Positions 23,030 through 34,735 of a DNA stretch of 64,000 nucleotides are shown in pieces. Position 1 is the first letter of the stretch. Each line of letters opens with the position of its first letter. The position numbers were made by a program, and so were the translations under genes. The notes beneath the pieces were generated by a model. That model was not told where the DNA came from, searched no databases, and was given only the letters and a program-made list of their open reading frames with translations. The DNA is from Mesodorylaimus sp. YZB2_4 (Eukaryota > Nematoda > Enoplea > Dorylaimida > Dorylaimidae), in the NCBI GenBank assembly GCA_030248295.1, contig JASANH010000916.1, positions 434,001 to 498,000 of the forward strand. Reading direction: 5' to 3'.

Positions 23030-23994
23030 GTGTCTCTTTCTGCTGCCCCTGCTTGTCCTTTCGCTACTTCCGAAAGGCAGTTTTAAAACCCTTCAAATTT
23101 GCGGGCCCATGTTCTATGTACAGTGCAGTGGGCAACCTTAAAACCCATTTTTGATCATCGAAATCTACTTGACGCACAGAATACCTAGAGCTGATTATCG
23201 CTGCTCACAATCAGGATCAAAACGAGACGAAGATCGCACGTGCTATCAACACATCGCCGCAGATACACCTTCTACGTTTCCAACCTATGGTCATGCCGAA
23301 CTCGCTATTGTGATCTGTTGCCTAGCACAGGTGGTGGGGAGTCGTGGCCTGTCACCAGTGCGATACACATTCCCTGTTGCATTAACGTTACCTGGAACAT
23401 CAACTATAAACCCTCCAAGTAAATTATATCGTTGGTATACTAGTGCGAGGTAGTCAATCTTCATTCCAGTGCAAGTTTAGAATATTGCGGACGCTCATAA
23501 ATTTTCTGCGCTCGCGCTCGGACATGAAGATCGAGAAACTGGCATAACAAACATACGAGAGAAAATCTCTGCAAGTTGAACCCAAGGATTTTAACAGCAA
23601 TTTATCAAGAAGGAGACAATGTCCTCGCTTATTGCATGCTGCATATGTACTGCATGCACGCAGACAGACAGCGCACTCCACAGTTTTCACTCAGATAATC
23701 CTCCTTTGGCTTATTCTACATACTATAATTTTTCCCTAAATAGGTCCCCATAATGTACATTCGTCCTGTGACAATATGATATGTGCGATGATGCTCTCGA
23801 CCAGCCGCCTTGTTCAAAATTTTGCTTATTGCATTGATCACTTCGAGCTCATTGGTTCTAGTCATCGGTTAATTATTGAATAATCGCGTGTGATTGTTGG
23901 CAAGCAGATCCGAGTTTTAACAACGAAGGGGAAGCTGCCACCAAAATTCGTCACTTTGATAGCGGCTAGTTGATTGTCTTCCAAATAATCACAG
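23030..23994. other. Non-coding stretch
   Basis: No gene, RNA or element is recognised between repeat B copy 1 and repeat A copy 2. Confidence 0.4.
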
Positions 23995-25500
23995 TGTTAG
24001 AAAAGACCTCAAGGTCGAGGTCAGAATTCTGTCAAAACCCTGATTGACTGACCCCTGGTCAAAGTCAGGTCAAGGTGAAATTTTTTTGGGGTCTGGGCAA
24101 GGTCAGGTCAGGTCAGAAACTTTTTTGAGGGGTCGGTCAAGGTCAAGGTCAGAATTCCTTTCACCCGGTCAAAGTATTCTGACAGCAAAAGAGCATAAAT
24201 TTAGGGAAATGTTAGTGAAAAAATTTTCAAGCTCTTGCTTTCCTGTGTGGGGATCTGGGGGCAGTTTCACAGTTCTAAACCCCGGCACGTGCTAGATTCT
24301 AAGACAGTCCTAAATCACTCACCATCAGCTTGGTGTCCCACCCTAGGGCAACAATCTGTTTAAAATTTAGGACGACCTCGACCATGTCCTAAGACACTCT
24401 CTGGTGTCTTGATTTCCCTGCAGCGCTGCCAGGCGCAGGGCCGCTGCCCTTGATCTAGGGCAATTTTGAGGCGACCTTTCTAGAGCAATTTTCAGGGCAA
24501 CCTTGGGGCGTCTTGAGATTGTGGCACTTTGCCTTAGCTCTCTCGACACGCAAAAACGGTTCTTTTTTAGGCGGAACTGAAATTCTGACGTCCTTATTTA
24601 GCCACTGAGGCCAAATAGGAGCAACACAATCCCATCATTATCATTTTACTTCTTCCCCAGGCAAATACATGTACTTGACAGGAGAGGGAGACACACATAA
24701 AATAAGTTAAAGCTCGCACGCGAGATCAAGTAACTACCAAGCATGATGGTGGTGAATCCCGAAAAGCAGCCGCAGAAAACACAAAACTCTGTTTGTAGGA
24801 CTCAAAATTATGACTTGGAAAAACCAATTCATGTGGTTCACACAGTCACCTACGAACATGACAGCCAAATTTTGTGTATAAAGCGACCCAAATCATTGAA
24901 ACCATGGCAAAACTTATAAAATAAACCCACTTTGGCACGTTTACAGAGCTCATATACAGTAATGTGGACCAGCCTGCCTTAGCCAAGGCGTCCTCGTGAC
25001 ATAGTAAAATAATTCAGATACAATCGCAGAGCAAACTTCGACTAGTGATGGGTGCCCAGCATATTTCCTCCCTTAAATTTTGTGGTCTGCAAATATATGT
25101 CAAGTCATCCGTTTTTAATGTGAAACAAGACGTGACATGTCTTAGGACGCGCCTCAATCTACAGATAAGACACCTCCAAGCCAGCTATTGTGACACGTCC
25201 TAAATTGGTGTCTCAGCGTTGTCCTATAAGTTGCTGTCCTAAATAGTGCCCTCAATTCGTACCGTCCTAAAAATAGGATGGCATTTTGGAACTGGCCCCT
25301 GCTGATTGTGAGTCTTGTACTATTGCAGTTATCTTACTCGTGCAGTAGCCTACCAGCCTGGCTGCACAGACTACAGCGTGACAGCGTAGTGCTTGATTGA
25401 GTATGCCATCCATGTGTGGCAAAGCCATTCTCTCTTATCATTTGTTCATATCCAAACTTGGCTTCACTGGCGCAAGGTATTCTGGCTGTATAGTGCCTGT
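23995..25500. repeat. Dispersed repeat family A, copy 2
   Basis: This is the second copy of the repeat at 3870-6430. It carries the same ordered blocks without the 1-kb nested element: a GGTCAAGGTCAGGTCAGGTC-type head, the ATCTGGGGGCAGTTTC block, TAGGACGACCTCGACCATG, CAGCCTGCCTTAGCCAAGGC and GCCCCTGCTGATTGTGAG. It ends near a C-rich homopolymer at 25508-25519. Confidence 0.8.
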
Positions 25501-25756
25501 CAAAATGATATTTCTCCCCCCCCCCCTCATTTTAGCTGTTTTCATTCGTAAAAGTTCAGCGCTTGCTATAGGCGAATTTCGCTTGAGTAGGATATCTCAG
25601 GGCCACGTCGGAATAGAATGAAGCAAAAAATTTTACGTAGAACTGTTTCAAATCGAAATTATAGCCAAAATGCCATCCCTTGTGCAAAATGCACTTTTTC
25701 ACCCCACGCGACATGGGCATGCATGATCGTTTTCATTTTTCCGATGTGATCGTATT

Positions 25757-26020
25757 TCATCGTGCAATCAATTTCTCCTTTAACTCATCGATGTTTCGCG
25801 GTTTCTTTTTGATAATATGACAGTTCAAAACGCGCCACAGGTTTTCAATTGGCTTAAAATTGGGAGATTTCGAGGGCCAACGAAGCAAATTTATCCGACT
25901 TCGTTTTAAGCACGATATCGTCACTTCTAAATTGTGGCAAAAAGCGTTGTCCTGCATGTAAAGACATCCCTGCCTTGGCTGTCGACGATAATGTATCTAT
26001 AGCTTGTAGCACTATATCTC
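25757..26020 (-). mobile_element. Tc1/mariner transposase fragment (C-terminal)
   Basis: The minus-strand frame gives MQDNAFCHN, then a segment ending SPNFKPIENLWRVL and a Lys-rich tail with NIDELKEKL. This is the conserved end of Tc1/mariner DDE transposases: the QDNA Asp, and the SPDLNPIENLW box with the last catalytic acidic residue. A preceding RRQPRQGCLY stretch in the same frame fits the strand before the second catalytic Asp. Only about 80 residues remain and the N-terminal DNA-binding and first catalytic parts are missing, so this is a dead relic. Confidence 0.8.
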
Positions 26021-27016
26021 AGAGCCATTTATCATGGTGACGGCTGATGCACTCGTAGCAAAATAACCTTGGCTGCCCGCCTCCCAAACTGGTCGTGAGT
26101 TCGAAAATCTATTTTCTATGATCCCGAGAGAATCATAAAAATTGATGCGCATGTCAAAGTGGTGTATTCACACCCATGTCAAAAAATTCATATTTTCACG
26201 GGATCGATAACCTTAAAGAACGATATTGCAGTAGAATTGCAGCGTTTCTCGTGATCAGATTGAAATAGATTAGGACCCTCCCTCCCCAGGTCTCTCAAGG
26301 AGACTTGAAATCAGTTGATGCGTTTGTGTCGCAAATCTACAACATATCCATATGTGGAGGGGGATTTTACAACACTGAACAATTTTATAGGCAGCGTCTT
26401 GACAACTTAGAATAAACAAAACTCCAAAGATCGCGATCTTATTCGCGCTGTGAATCGTCTTTGGTATCGAACAGAACCTTTCAATAATCTTGTGACTCGT
26501 GACTGAGCTGTTAGGCTGCGTAGAATCACAGCAGTCCATCATTACATCGCAATTCAGAGAATCATTCTTTTGGGACTCACCAATATCATGGATCCAGCTT
26601 TGGCGCATGTCTTCGATACCTTCAAATATTCTTCTGGGTTTTAGCATGCCAATCGCTGCACTGTTATGATTGTAATAAATGGCTGAATAACAGCAAATCC
26701 AAGAGCGACTCCACTGTCTCTCATTCCATGACAGCCAGACTCGATCATGGGGCATCTAATGTACATATAACCGCTGACAGCAGTCTTTCCGTGCGAGTCC
26801 CTCATGACTGACAGTATATATGTGCAGATTTAGAGTGATTTTTTCATTTCTAGGTTGGCTGCTGACTACATTCAGTGCAGCCTCTCATCAGATCGCATTA
26901 CTTCGAAAACATTGGTTGCATAAGATAGCGCGATAAATAGCAATATCCTGTCTTGACTGATCTTATTTTTATCCTGCTACTTGTTCAATCTTTTTATTCT
27001 TCCATTCTCTTCGAAA
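26021..27016. other. Non-coding or unassigned stretch
   Basis: A 161-codon minus-strand frame (26755-26270) is the longest here. It is cysteine-rich but shows no domain I recognise and no signal peptide, and I do not call it a gene. The last 60 bases before 27017 may be the leader of the channel pseudogene that follows. Confidence 0.35.
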
Positions 27017-28659
27017 ATGTCTACCTGTTCTGCTATCGTCTATATCATTGCTGGCCTTTTGCTGGGCGCGGTGGGCGTGTAGGACGTGTACTTGATTGTC
27101 TAAGACTACATCGACGACAACGAAATGACCGTGGTGAAAGTGATAAGGCTGACTGATAACTTTCCATTCATTGATAACACCCGCGTATGCTTATCATACG
27201 ACATGTTTCTAAAAGATTGGCCATCTGCCGTGTATCAAAGTCAAAAATTCAATGATCTTCTGATCTCTACACTGAACAAATCTGATCATATTTGGACAAA
27301 GGGCGCCTTCACCTCACAAAGCATTATCACTACGGCTGACATCTTAGACGTTCTTATCCTCTACGAGCGCGTGCGCGCACTGGACAAATCCGATATGGAA
27401 GTCTTCGAAAACCAGACTCTCATCAAATTACTCGGCAAAACAAAAGAAGAAATCATTAATATATTTAATGGATTTATGAAATCGGACACCACTGTGAACC
27501 TTCTATTAGCTTTCTGGCAAGCAATAAAACCAGTCTTCGCCCAACATTCATCATCAAATCAAACTTTATCGACGTATGTGAACAATAGAATGACCCTGAA
27601 CTACAGTATATGGACACCAGCGGCGACAGGTACAAAGTCTGCTTCTTCCTTTCACTTCCTGAAGAAATCAGTGTCACCACTCGCACTGTGGAATATCAAT
27701 TAGACATGCAATACTTGTTGCCCGTGAGTTTGGGGCGAGTATGATAGAAGGGTACGGGGCCATGGACATGCCGCCAGCTGGTCTTACCATTCAAATCAAT
27801 GGGGAATCATTGCAAATAACTGAAATCCTACAAAGGTCTTCGATACGCCAAATCACCATTCAAATAACAAATTCGGGCACTTTCGACAAATCCGAATTTC
27901 CGCCGTGCACACCCGTCTTTTACAAAGACTGTTTGGACGACGTGAGAGCTCAGACCATCGCTCAGGAATGTCAGTGCGTACCAGAACACAGAACACAGTC
28001 AGTACACAGAACAGGCGAGATCCGTCTTGAGCAACAAGCCAGTCAAGAGTGCAATAGCTATCAACAACGGCACGAGATGCACTGCTACACAGTACAGTCA
28101 GCGCATGCCTAGCGCCATCCAAGCAGCTGATCGTCGAATAAAAGACGCCATTCAAGCTGGCACGTGCGAGCCTTGTGTTTCGAGTAAGAATACGTACACA
28201 ATCGATTCTGTTATTACTGAGTTGTCCCAGAGGACGCACATGGGCATGGGTATCGGTATGGGTAGGCAAGCAGCAAAGCCAACATCGACCATCGCATTTC
28301 AATGCCTAGAGCGAAACTACATTCGTTTCAAGCAAAAGGCGCAATTCACTGTGCCCCAAGTCATTGCGCAAGTGGGCGGGGACCTCGGACTTTACACTGG
28401 TTTTTGCATGATATGGTTCGTGGATTTCTTTTTCCTGGTGATTGGTTTCTATAAAAAGCGCCGCGCTAAAAAGGTAGCAAAAGAGGAGAAATTGAACAAT
28501 GAGAATCAAAGTAATCAAATGCAACAGCTGGCACAAAAAACAGACAAAACGGATGAGAATGTGAAATCTCTCAAAGAACAGTTGGAGACTTTGGCGAGGA
28601 AAGTTGATAACTTATCACAACCGTCCGAATCTTCACGGATTCGGTATGGAAAGTACTGA
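27017..28659 (+). pseudogene. DEG/ENaC-type channel pseudogene (inverted, diverged copy 3)
   Basis: This is a relative of the 20.2-kb channel on the opposite strand. From an ATG at 27017 the frame is colinear with TM1 of the intact copy, but a TAG at 27080-27082 replaces the Trp of GVWDVY and a TAA at 27101-27103 replaces the next Arg. The frame then runs open to about 27600, where a shift is needed to reach YKVCFFLSLPEEIS. Another shift is needed near 27740 (to FDKSEFPPCTP and AQECQC), and another near 28000-28050 to reach CTATQYSQ, GTCEPC and TM2 (AQVGGDLGLYTGFCMIWFVD). The 3' part ends in a long Lys/Gln/Glu-rich, probably coiled-coil tail. It is more diverged than the tandem pair but keeps the unusual G-F-C filter. 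Confidence 0.85.
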
Positions 28660-29815
28660 AGGCGAAAAAAAACGCAAAACACACAGCAAGTTCTGCGCAC
28701 TTTTTTAGATCAACTATCTCTTATATCGCTAAATTGTATCAAAGCATGCCACCCGAACTACTCCTACCGGTAGCCTCGTAAGGAACATGGTACACTCAGA
28801 CAAATGACCCCATCAGTTTGCAATGCCAAATATAGTTTGATAATTTGTTATGTCCTGCTTAACGAGTAGATTATATGTTTATTAATATGCATATCCATGG
28901 AGCGCATTTTGTCATCGATATAATTTTCTAGAAATAATAAACCACTAATGTTAGTGTTTCAATATTTGTATAAGACGCATTTATCACAACATATTTCTAT
29001 TGCATTTTTAATTTCGTGGCTCAATTTTAACAACGAGAATTCAGAATAATGAAGGATGTAGAGCCAGTATGGTAATATGTACACTAATAAAAAGTATTGT
29101 CATGTTTGATATTGTATGCATGTTAAATGCGAAAAAATTATGAAGCATACCCTACAGCAGCCTGTAAAATAGGGTATCTGTGAACTGAACAGTCGATAGT
29201 GCCAGTGTCCTACTGCACCTTGCTAGACATACACGGAATAAGTGCAAAAAACAAAACCAGAAAATTGAAAAAAGAATAAGAAAAAAAAAACGAAAAAGTT
29301 AGTTCAGCCTGCGCTATTTCAAATAAATATTACGGAGACTACTCCATCACTCTTCTGTGGATTGGCTGCATATACCTACTTTAGGCACAGCAGGAGCAGT
29401 AATGCCTTGATAAATTTTCCAATAGAAAAGGTACACACAAAAAATGATGCACTTAAGATGCAAATTGGAAAGTCATCATTTTACAGAATGAGTAATCCAT
29501 TCGTCAAAAACTGCTGAGATGCAAGTAATTGTTGATTTTTATTCTCTCTGCACCGCTCCTCTGCGATTTCAGGCGAATAATTATCTACTATGCTGCTAAT
29601 CAAGGAGTTTCTGGACAATTTAGGTATAGATACATCAAGTTGAAGTTACGCTGTGGGCACAATTATAAGCCATCAATCATTATCTCCATGAATTTTGCCT
29701 GGTGAATTTCTGATTATATACTGTATACAGCGTGCAGGTGCAGTAGCTGCATGCAGCGCACTCTGGGACACCAACTAGTGTGCCTGTCATTTGGGTGATG
29801 TATGAAGCCAGGACA
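28660..29815. other. AT-rich non-coding stretch
   Basis: No gene is recognised. The sequence is AT-rich with A-runs (29271-29300) and several AATAAA-like hexamers. Confidence 0.4.
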
Positions 29816-29821
29816 GACACC

Positions 29822-30720
29822 CCAAACCCAACCCGACAAGGACGGATTTTGGGCCGGTTCGGGTTTGGTCAGGGCCAAGTTTTGAAAACGAGTGGGCCAG
29901 GCTGGGTTAAAAAGTCAAACCCGTAAAAACCAGCAGAATTTGAATTGCCGCTTCTGATTTGCTGCTCATTAAAAATACAATAGCAGATTGCAATAAAGAG
30001 ATGAATTCTGGTCACATGCTGTCGCGAAATGCGCGATTGATACGAGGAGGCGGCGTCTCGCCCACTGCACAATGCCCGAGAATGGAACACTTTACACTTC
30101 TAGGTGATATGTGATTTGGTATCGTTCATGCCAGGGGTGCGTTTTCTCTGTTGACCTGAACGGTCTGTTTATCTCTCTTATCTTGATTACTGTAAAGCAC
30201 CAAATTCGAAGCATTGTCGCCTCTCTCCATATCTACATCTCGCGAAAAGTGGTAGCACAAGTGGTCGCGATTTGTGTTCATCCTATAACAAAGGACTATA
30301 ACAAAATTGATATGATCACTGCCGTAAAACGAGTGATGCATGCTCGAATTTCTTGACGCGCGCAGGTACAGTAGTGGTAGATGTTATTAAAAGTTCTTTG
30401 GCCAAAACTGCGCAAGCCATCCAAGTTTTTCCGAAATAATCAAAAATTTTGAGCGTCGGGCCATGATTATTATAAGCTGTTACAGGCTATGGGCATCGTT
30501 CAAACTAATCCATTCCTTAAATTAATTTTGCATATAAACGGATATGTGCGTATTGTTGAAGAAAAGTACACTTGGCATTGTTGTTTCAGTGTGTTTTGTT
30601 TATACTTTATGGTCTGAAACCCGCGGGTTTTTGCAGGGTCAAGATTCTGATGGGTCGGGTTTGGGTTTACTTTTTCAGGCCCGTGTCAGGCCTGGGATCA
30701 GGGCCTAAACACGCGAGATT
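29822..30720. repeat. Possible element with GGGTTTGG-rich inverted ends
   Basis: The left end (29822-29935) contains CCCAAACCCAACCCGAC and GTCAAACCCGTAAAAACC. The right end (about 30605-30710) contains GAAACCCGCGGGTTTTTGC, GGGTCGGGTTTGGGTTTACTTTTTC and AGGCCCG. The two ends look like degenerate reverse complements of each other, as expected for an inserted element of about 900 bases. The interior has no transposase that I recognise. A phrase inside it (30276-30302) recurs at 31886-31911. Confidence 0.45.
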
Positions 30721-31332
30721 CAACTTCGTCAATGACTGGAGCCAGCAGAAAAAGAATGCTTTGTCTTTTATCACGCCATGAAGAGTGAAGGGAAGAAAAG
30801 CATGGAATGGTGTTAGTGTTCACTAGTGGCGCAAACCCAGACCACAATGCCCAGCCAAGTCGCAACCTACTCGGCCACTGTGTCACTTGTGCCTAGCTCT
30901 GATGCTGTCTTTGCTTCCTGCCTAGTTTTTTGCCCATAGCCGGTCAACAGTCAACCCTTATAAGCAAGGCTGTGCTGGGACTGGCACAAACAGCAGCATC
31001 CCTCTGCGTGTCTCCACTGGGAGCACCTCCGCACGATGGCATTCTGGACTGGACACGGCTCCCTCGTACGATGGCGGGCGGACTTTGAACCCTGTCCGTG
31101 TTCGACAGCCGAGTCAAGACCTGAAGAATACTCTTATGATTGAAATGTACTCAGTAGATTTAGCTGCCGTTGTTCTTGTCATATCGATATATATGGGCTT
31201 TGAATGGTGGGGCAAGCCATTTCTTGGCTGAAATATGCATATGCACTCTTTTTTAGACCCCCAAAGCTTGCTATTCCTTGTGATCTTGCCAAGAGCAGCC
31301 CCTACTCTGAAAATGAGAGATAATGGAAACAG

Positions 31333-31641
31333 TCAGGAAGCGTAACAGTGTCGAGATAATAAGCGAGCTTTGTCAGCGTGCCTGTAATTTCCTTCGTAGA
31401 CTCGTAATAATTGATGGGAATAACGGATATGCTGGCAGCTAGAATGTTCCAAGTTCTGATTTTCTGTGAGCCGCAGGAAGTCGAGCACATGTCTAGCGTT
31501 AGGAATCCATTCCGGCAAGTTACTTTGGCTTTGGGTGATAACGATGTAGCATGTACAGCAGAGAAAGACGAAGCAGAAAGTATGTAGTTCAGACGCCCCT
31601 GACACCCTCAACAACAGAAGTGCAGTCAGAACGAGAAGCAT
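31333..31641 (-). CDS. Possible small secreted protein
   Basis: From the ATG at 31641 the minus-strand frame starts with a textbook signal peptide (MLLVLTALLLLRVSGA, then SEL). It continues about 100 codons with several cysteines (FVFLCCTCYIV) and ends without a recognisable domain. An overlapping frame (31490-31302) also looks protein-like, so an intron or frame shift may lie near 31440. I do not recognise the family, and a chance hydrophobic frame remains possible. Confidence 0.3.
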   Translation of the reverse strand: MLLVLTALLLLRVSGASELHTFCFVFLCCTCYIVITQSQSNLPEWIPNARHVLDFLRLTENQNLEHSSCQHIRYSHQLLRVYEGNYRHADKARLLSRHCYAS

Positions 31642-31864
31642 GTCACAGATCTTGGATTGACAGTTGCAAGTCACCGCGTATGGTGATTCCTTTACTGGTC
31701 AGTCCACTTCGAAATTCTATGCCCCGCAGTGGCATAGGATTGGTGGATAACAAGTGGCATTTAGACGGACTAAATATGCCATTTTTATTTTTGAAATTTT
31801 GGCGCCGGAGATCAGGGAGTTTGTCAAACAAAGAATATGCTTATTTTCTCATAGGTACCTGAAG

Positions 31865-32683
31865 TGTAATATATCTGTGACCACTGTGTTCATCCTATAA
31901 CAAAAGACTATTCACCAATATCGTAGTACAAGTAACTGAAAACTTTTTGCATAAGGGCAGGTGCCTAATAAAAGAAACTGCTGAGGGATCAACTTCATGT
32001 TGACCTTGCCTGCATATCAATGCCCTGCGTTAGATCTAATCTTTTGTAAGCTCTAAACAGAATGCCAAACAATTTCTTTGGCAATTTCTAAATAAAGCAT
32101 GAAAAACATGTTTGTCTATTCAGATACAAGCCTAGCAGCTCACCCATCTCAGTTTTCTCATTTCTCTCTCACGACAGGAAACAAAGTCCAAGTATAAAAT
32201 CATCGTCCCCGTGGACTTCCTCCCATGCACCCGACCCACGTGGTCAACGGAATCACATAGAACGTGTGCATGATTCTCTTACAGTTCATTTCGCCAGTTG
32301 TCTGGAGCAGCTGGAAACATTGAGAACTCGGATTGATTCAATAGTCTCCATTTCATCATTTTCTCGTCACATCGTCAAAGAAAACGTCCTATTCATACCT
32401 CGTGGCCTTTTCTATCCAAATCTTTCTTTCTGTGAAGAGGAGCAGGTGGTTTTAGTTGCACGACACTCTGACATGCGCAATCCGATGGACAGAATAACCA
32501 GCCAAAGATGATCGCCGATTCCCATTCTTCACGTCATCCATGTCCCTCGTAGACTGATCGCCTTACTCTGAGAAGCTCAGGCATCTTTCGACGCGTGCTC
32601 TTAAGAAAATCAAAATCTTCTTTTAAATATTGAGGCTCCTGCTTTGCTCTTGTTCAGTCTGTTTCAGCAACCTTTGTTCGACT
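31865..32683. other. Upstream region of the 32.7-kb GPCR
   Basis: No separate gene is seen. A pyrimidine-rich acceptor-like TGTTCAGTCTGTTTCAG ends at about 32668, 15 bases before the GPCR start codon, so the GPCR probably has a non-coding first exon upstream. A repeated phrase at 31886-31911 matches 30276-30302. Confidence 0.45.
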
Positions 32684-33772
32684 ATGCTACAGTACGCTAA
32701 CTCAACTTACGAAGAGCGCCTAACCAGCGCTATCAGCATGTGCATCCTTGCTGCCAGTTCAGTCATTTGTTGCAGCCTTGTCATTTTAAGCACATTTTTG
32801 GGCCAATTATATAAAAAACCGGTTAATCTTTTGGTAGCCAATGTGGCGTCAGCTGATTTGTTGCTGAATGTGGTTAACCTGGCTCTTCAACCAGTGAATA
32901 TTATGTCCGACGACAAATCATTTCTGTGCAACTGGGCCGGTTGGATCACATACGCTTGCGGGCTACAGGCAAACTGGGGCGTGCCTCTCGTGGCGGTGAA
33001 TCGATATGTGGCCATATTCAAGAATGGAGAAACGTATAAGAGAATATTTAATAGAAGAAATATTATTTTTATGTGCATCACTAGTTGGACAATCCTAATT
33101 CTACTTGTTATGCCATTCCATTTATCCGGAAGGACTGGATATGAAGATTCGTACGAGAATTGCGGTGTCAACGATGGAGGCATCATCAAATGGAAACTAT
33201 TAATCTTGTTCTTTTTTGTCATACCCACATTTCTCGGCAACACACTAACTGCGTACTGTAACTTTCGAATATTCTCTCGTTTTCGTGAACATGCTGAGCA
33301 AACGACCGCCCTTCAGTCGAATGTTGTTACAAGGAATAAGGAACTGATGTACGTCACCCTCTTACATGTGGCATTCGCATGTTTCTTGCAGGGACCATAT
33401 GTATTCGGGAAAATAGTGAATGTGGTTGTGGATGGGAACATACTCAGGCGAATATTCCCCTGTCTTTATTGTCTCAACAGTACTTTGAACGCATTAAGCA
33501 CGTTGTGCGTTATACGGCCATATCGAGAAACGACGATAAAGTTACTTAAGTGCTCAAAAGAGGACAAAACAGCGACAATGCCGAAGACCAGTGATCATGG
33601 AACTGCTCCAATCCCACAATTGAATAATGGACACCACGAACCGCCCATTCCACATATTGAAATTATTCCAGCATCGAATAACGATAATAATAATAATAAT
33701 AACGGAAACACAAGTGCGGCTAACCATCAGGTTATGTATCGACGTAAACTAACGAGTGTAGAAGTCATATAG
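32684..33772 (+). CDS. Rhodopsin-like GPCR with NRY motif
   Basis: The frame gives a 362-residue seven-TM receptor from the ATG at 32684 (MLQYANSTYEERL). The short N terminus has an N-glycosylation site. TM1 is at about 12-36, TM2 follows KKPVNLLVANVASADLLL (class A LxxxD core: ASADLL), and TM3 ends in VAVNRYVAIF, an NRY form of DRY. There is a TM5 proline (FFFVIPTFLGN), and TM6 is reached after a short loop (ELMYVTLLHVAF). TM7 has NSTLNALSTLCVIRPYR with no clear NPxxY. The cytoplasmic tail is about 70 residues and contains a run of Asn encoded by AAT repeats. The coding sequence appears to be one exon. Subfamily and ligand are not recognised; it could be a lineage-specific amine, peptide or chemosensory receptor. 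Confidence 0.82.
   Translation: MLQYANSTYEERLTSAISMCILAASSVICCSLVILSTFLGQLYKKPVNLLVANVASADLLLNVVNLALQPVNIMSDDKSFLCNWAGWITYACGLQANWGVPLVAVNRYVAIFKNGETYKRIFNRRNIIFMCITSWTILILLVMPFHLSGRTGYEDSYENCGVNDGGIIKWKLLILFFFVIPTFLGNTLTAYCNFRIFSRFREHAEQTTALQSNVVTRNKELMYVTLLHVAFACFLQGPYVFGKIVNVVVDGNILRRIFPCLYCLNSTLNALSTLCVIRPYRETTIKLLKCSKEDKTATMPKTSDHGTAPIPQLNNGHHEPPIPHIEIIPASNNDNNNNNNGNTSAANHQVMYRRKLTSVEVI
33685..33704 (+). repeat. AAT microsatellite inside coding sequence
   Basis: GATAATAATAATAATAATAACG encodes a poly-Asn run in the tail of the GPCR. It is likely to be length-variable and is in frame. Confidence 0.75.
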
Positions 33773-34735
33773 CACGTCAGGTTTGGTGTAGGCGTTTATG
33801 CTAAGGTAATAAAAGAATATTTTTGAAAAACTCGTCCAAACAGCAGCAGACAGCCAAGCAGAAATCTGAAAGACAGTTTACCACTTTCTTCCACCAGAGT
33901 ATGAGATCAGAGCAAGAACTGAGTGTATGTACAGATGTATGAGTTACTGTAATACGTCTTGGTCGGCATTGTCTTCCAATATAGTCTATGGCTGCAACAT
34001 CACCTAAATGCTAGCTTCGCAAAGGATGGATTGCAATTTGAGCCTCTACAGTAGTTTAGGGCGGCCACATAGGTGATTTCATGGAACCCATGGAACTAGG
34101 CTACACGAAGTTTCTGGCAATATGCCTTGGAATGCTGATGATCGAACTAGTCTAGAACCCTAGCCCAGGGCCATGTTATCCCCATGCCATCATAATATGA
34201 TGAAATTAAAATCCCTGCTGAGTCCCCCTACTGCACTTTAAAAATCTGCTTATGTCTTGGGTAGATAATATAATGATAAAGCTCGGAAATTGTGAGAAAG
34301 ATTTTTATTCCAAGCAGCTTTAATCATATTCATTTAATTCTTTTTTTTCCAATTTGCTTTTGCATTGCCATTATAGTTATGATAAGCCTTTCGGCAGATT
34401 CAATATACATAGCACAAACGGAAAAGAATGGTGGCGTTTAGTAACCTAGCGTGGCAGATCACAAAAGCTTTTACAGTGCACTACCTCTCTACATCCTTAA
34501 GAAAGGATTTTCGCGAATCTTTGTAATGATCCCTGCCACTCTATAGAATGGTCGAAGAAGAGCTTGCACTTGGTTTTTGAGTGACTTTCCTGCAAGTTAT
34601 TTGGGGACATCATGGAGACGTTTATCCTCGAAGGTTCTTTTCTGAAAAGCCATTGAAGGTTTAAAACGCGTGAAGGACCGCGAGGAGACCAAGATTGCTT
34701 ACCTCGTATCTGACCTGTAGATTCGACTTACAGTA
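33773..34735. other. Non-coding stretch
   Basis: This is the 3' side of the GPCR; a possible poly(A) signal AATAAA occurs near 33810. No gene is recognised. Confidence 0.4.

Noticed and set aside
26270-26755. 161-codon cysteine-rich minus-strand frame
   Set aside because: No signal peptide, domain or splice support; composition looks like chance. Left unassigned.
27080-27103. TAG and TAA in place of Trp and Arg, suggesting a variant genetic code
   Set aside because: Other genes in the window use normal codes and stops, and the same locus has frame shifts, so decay explains it.
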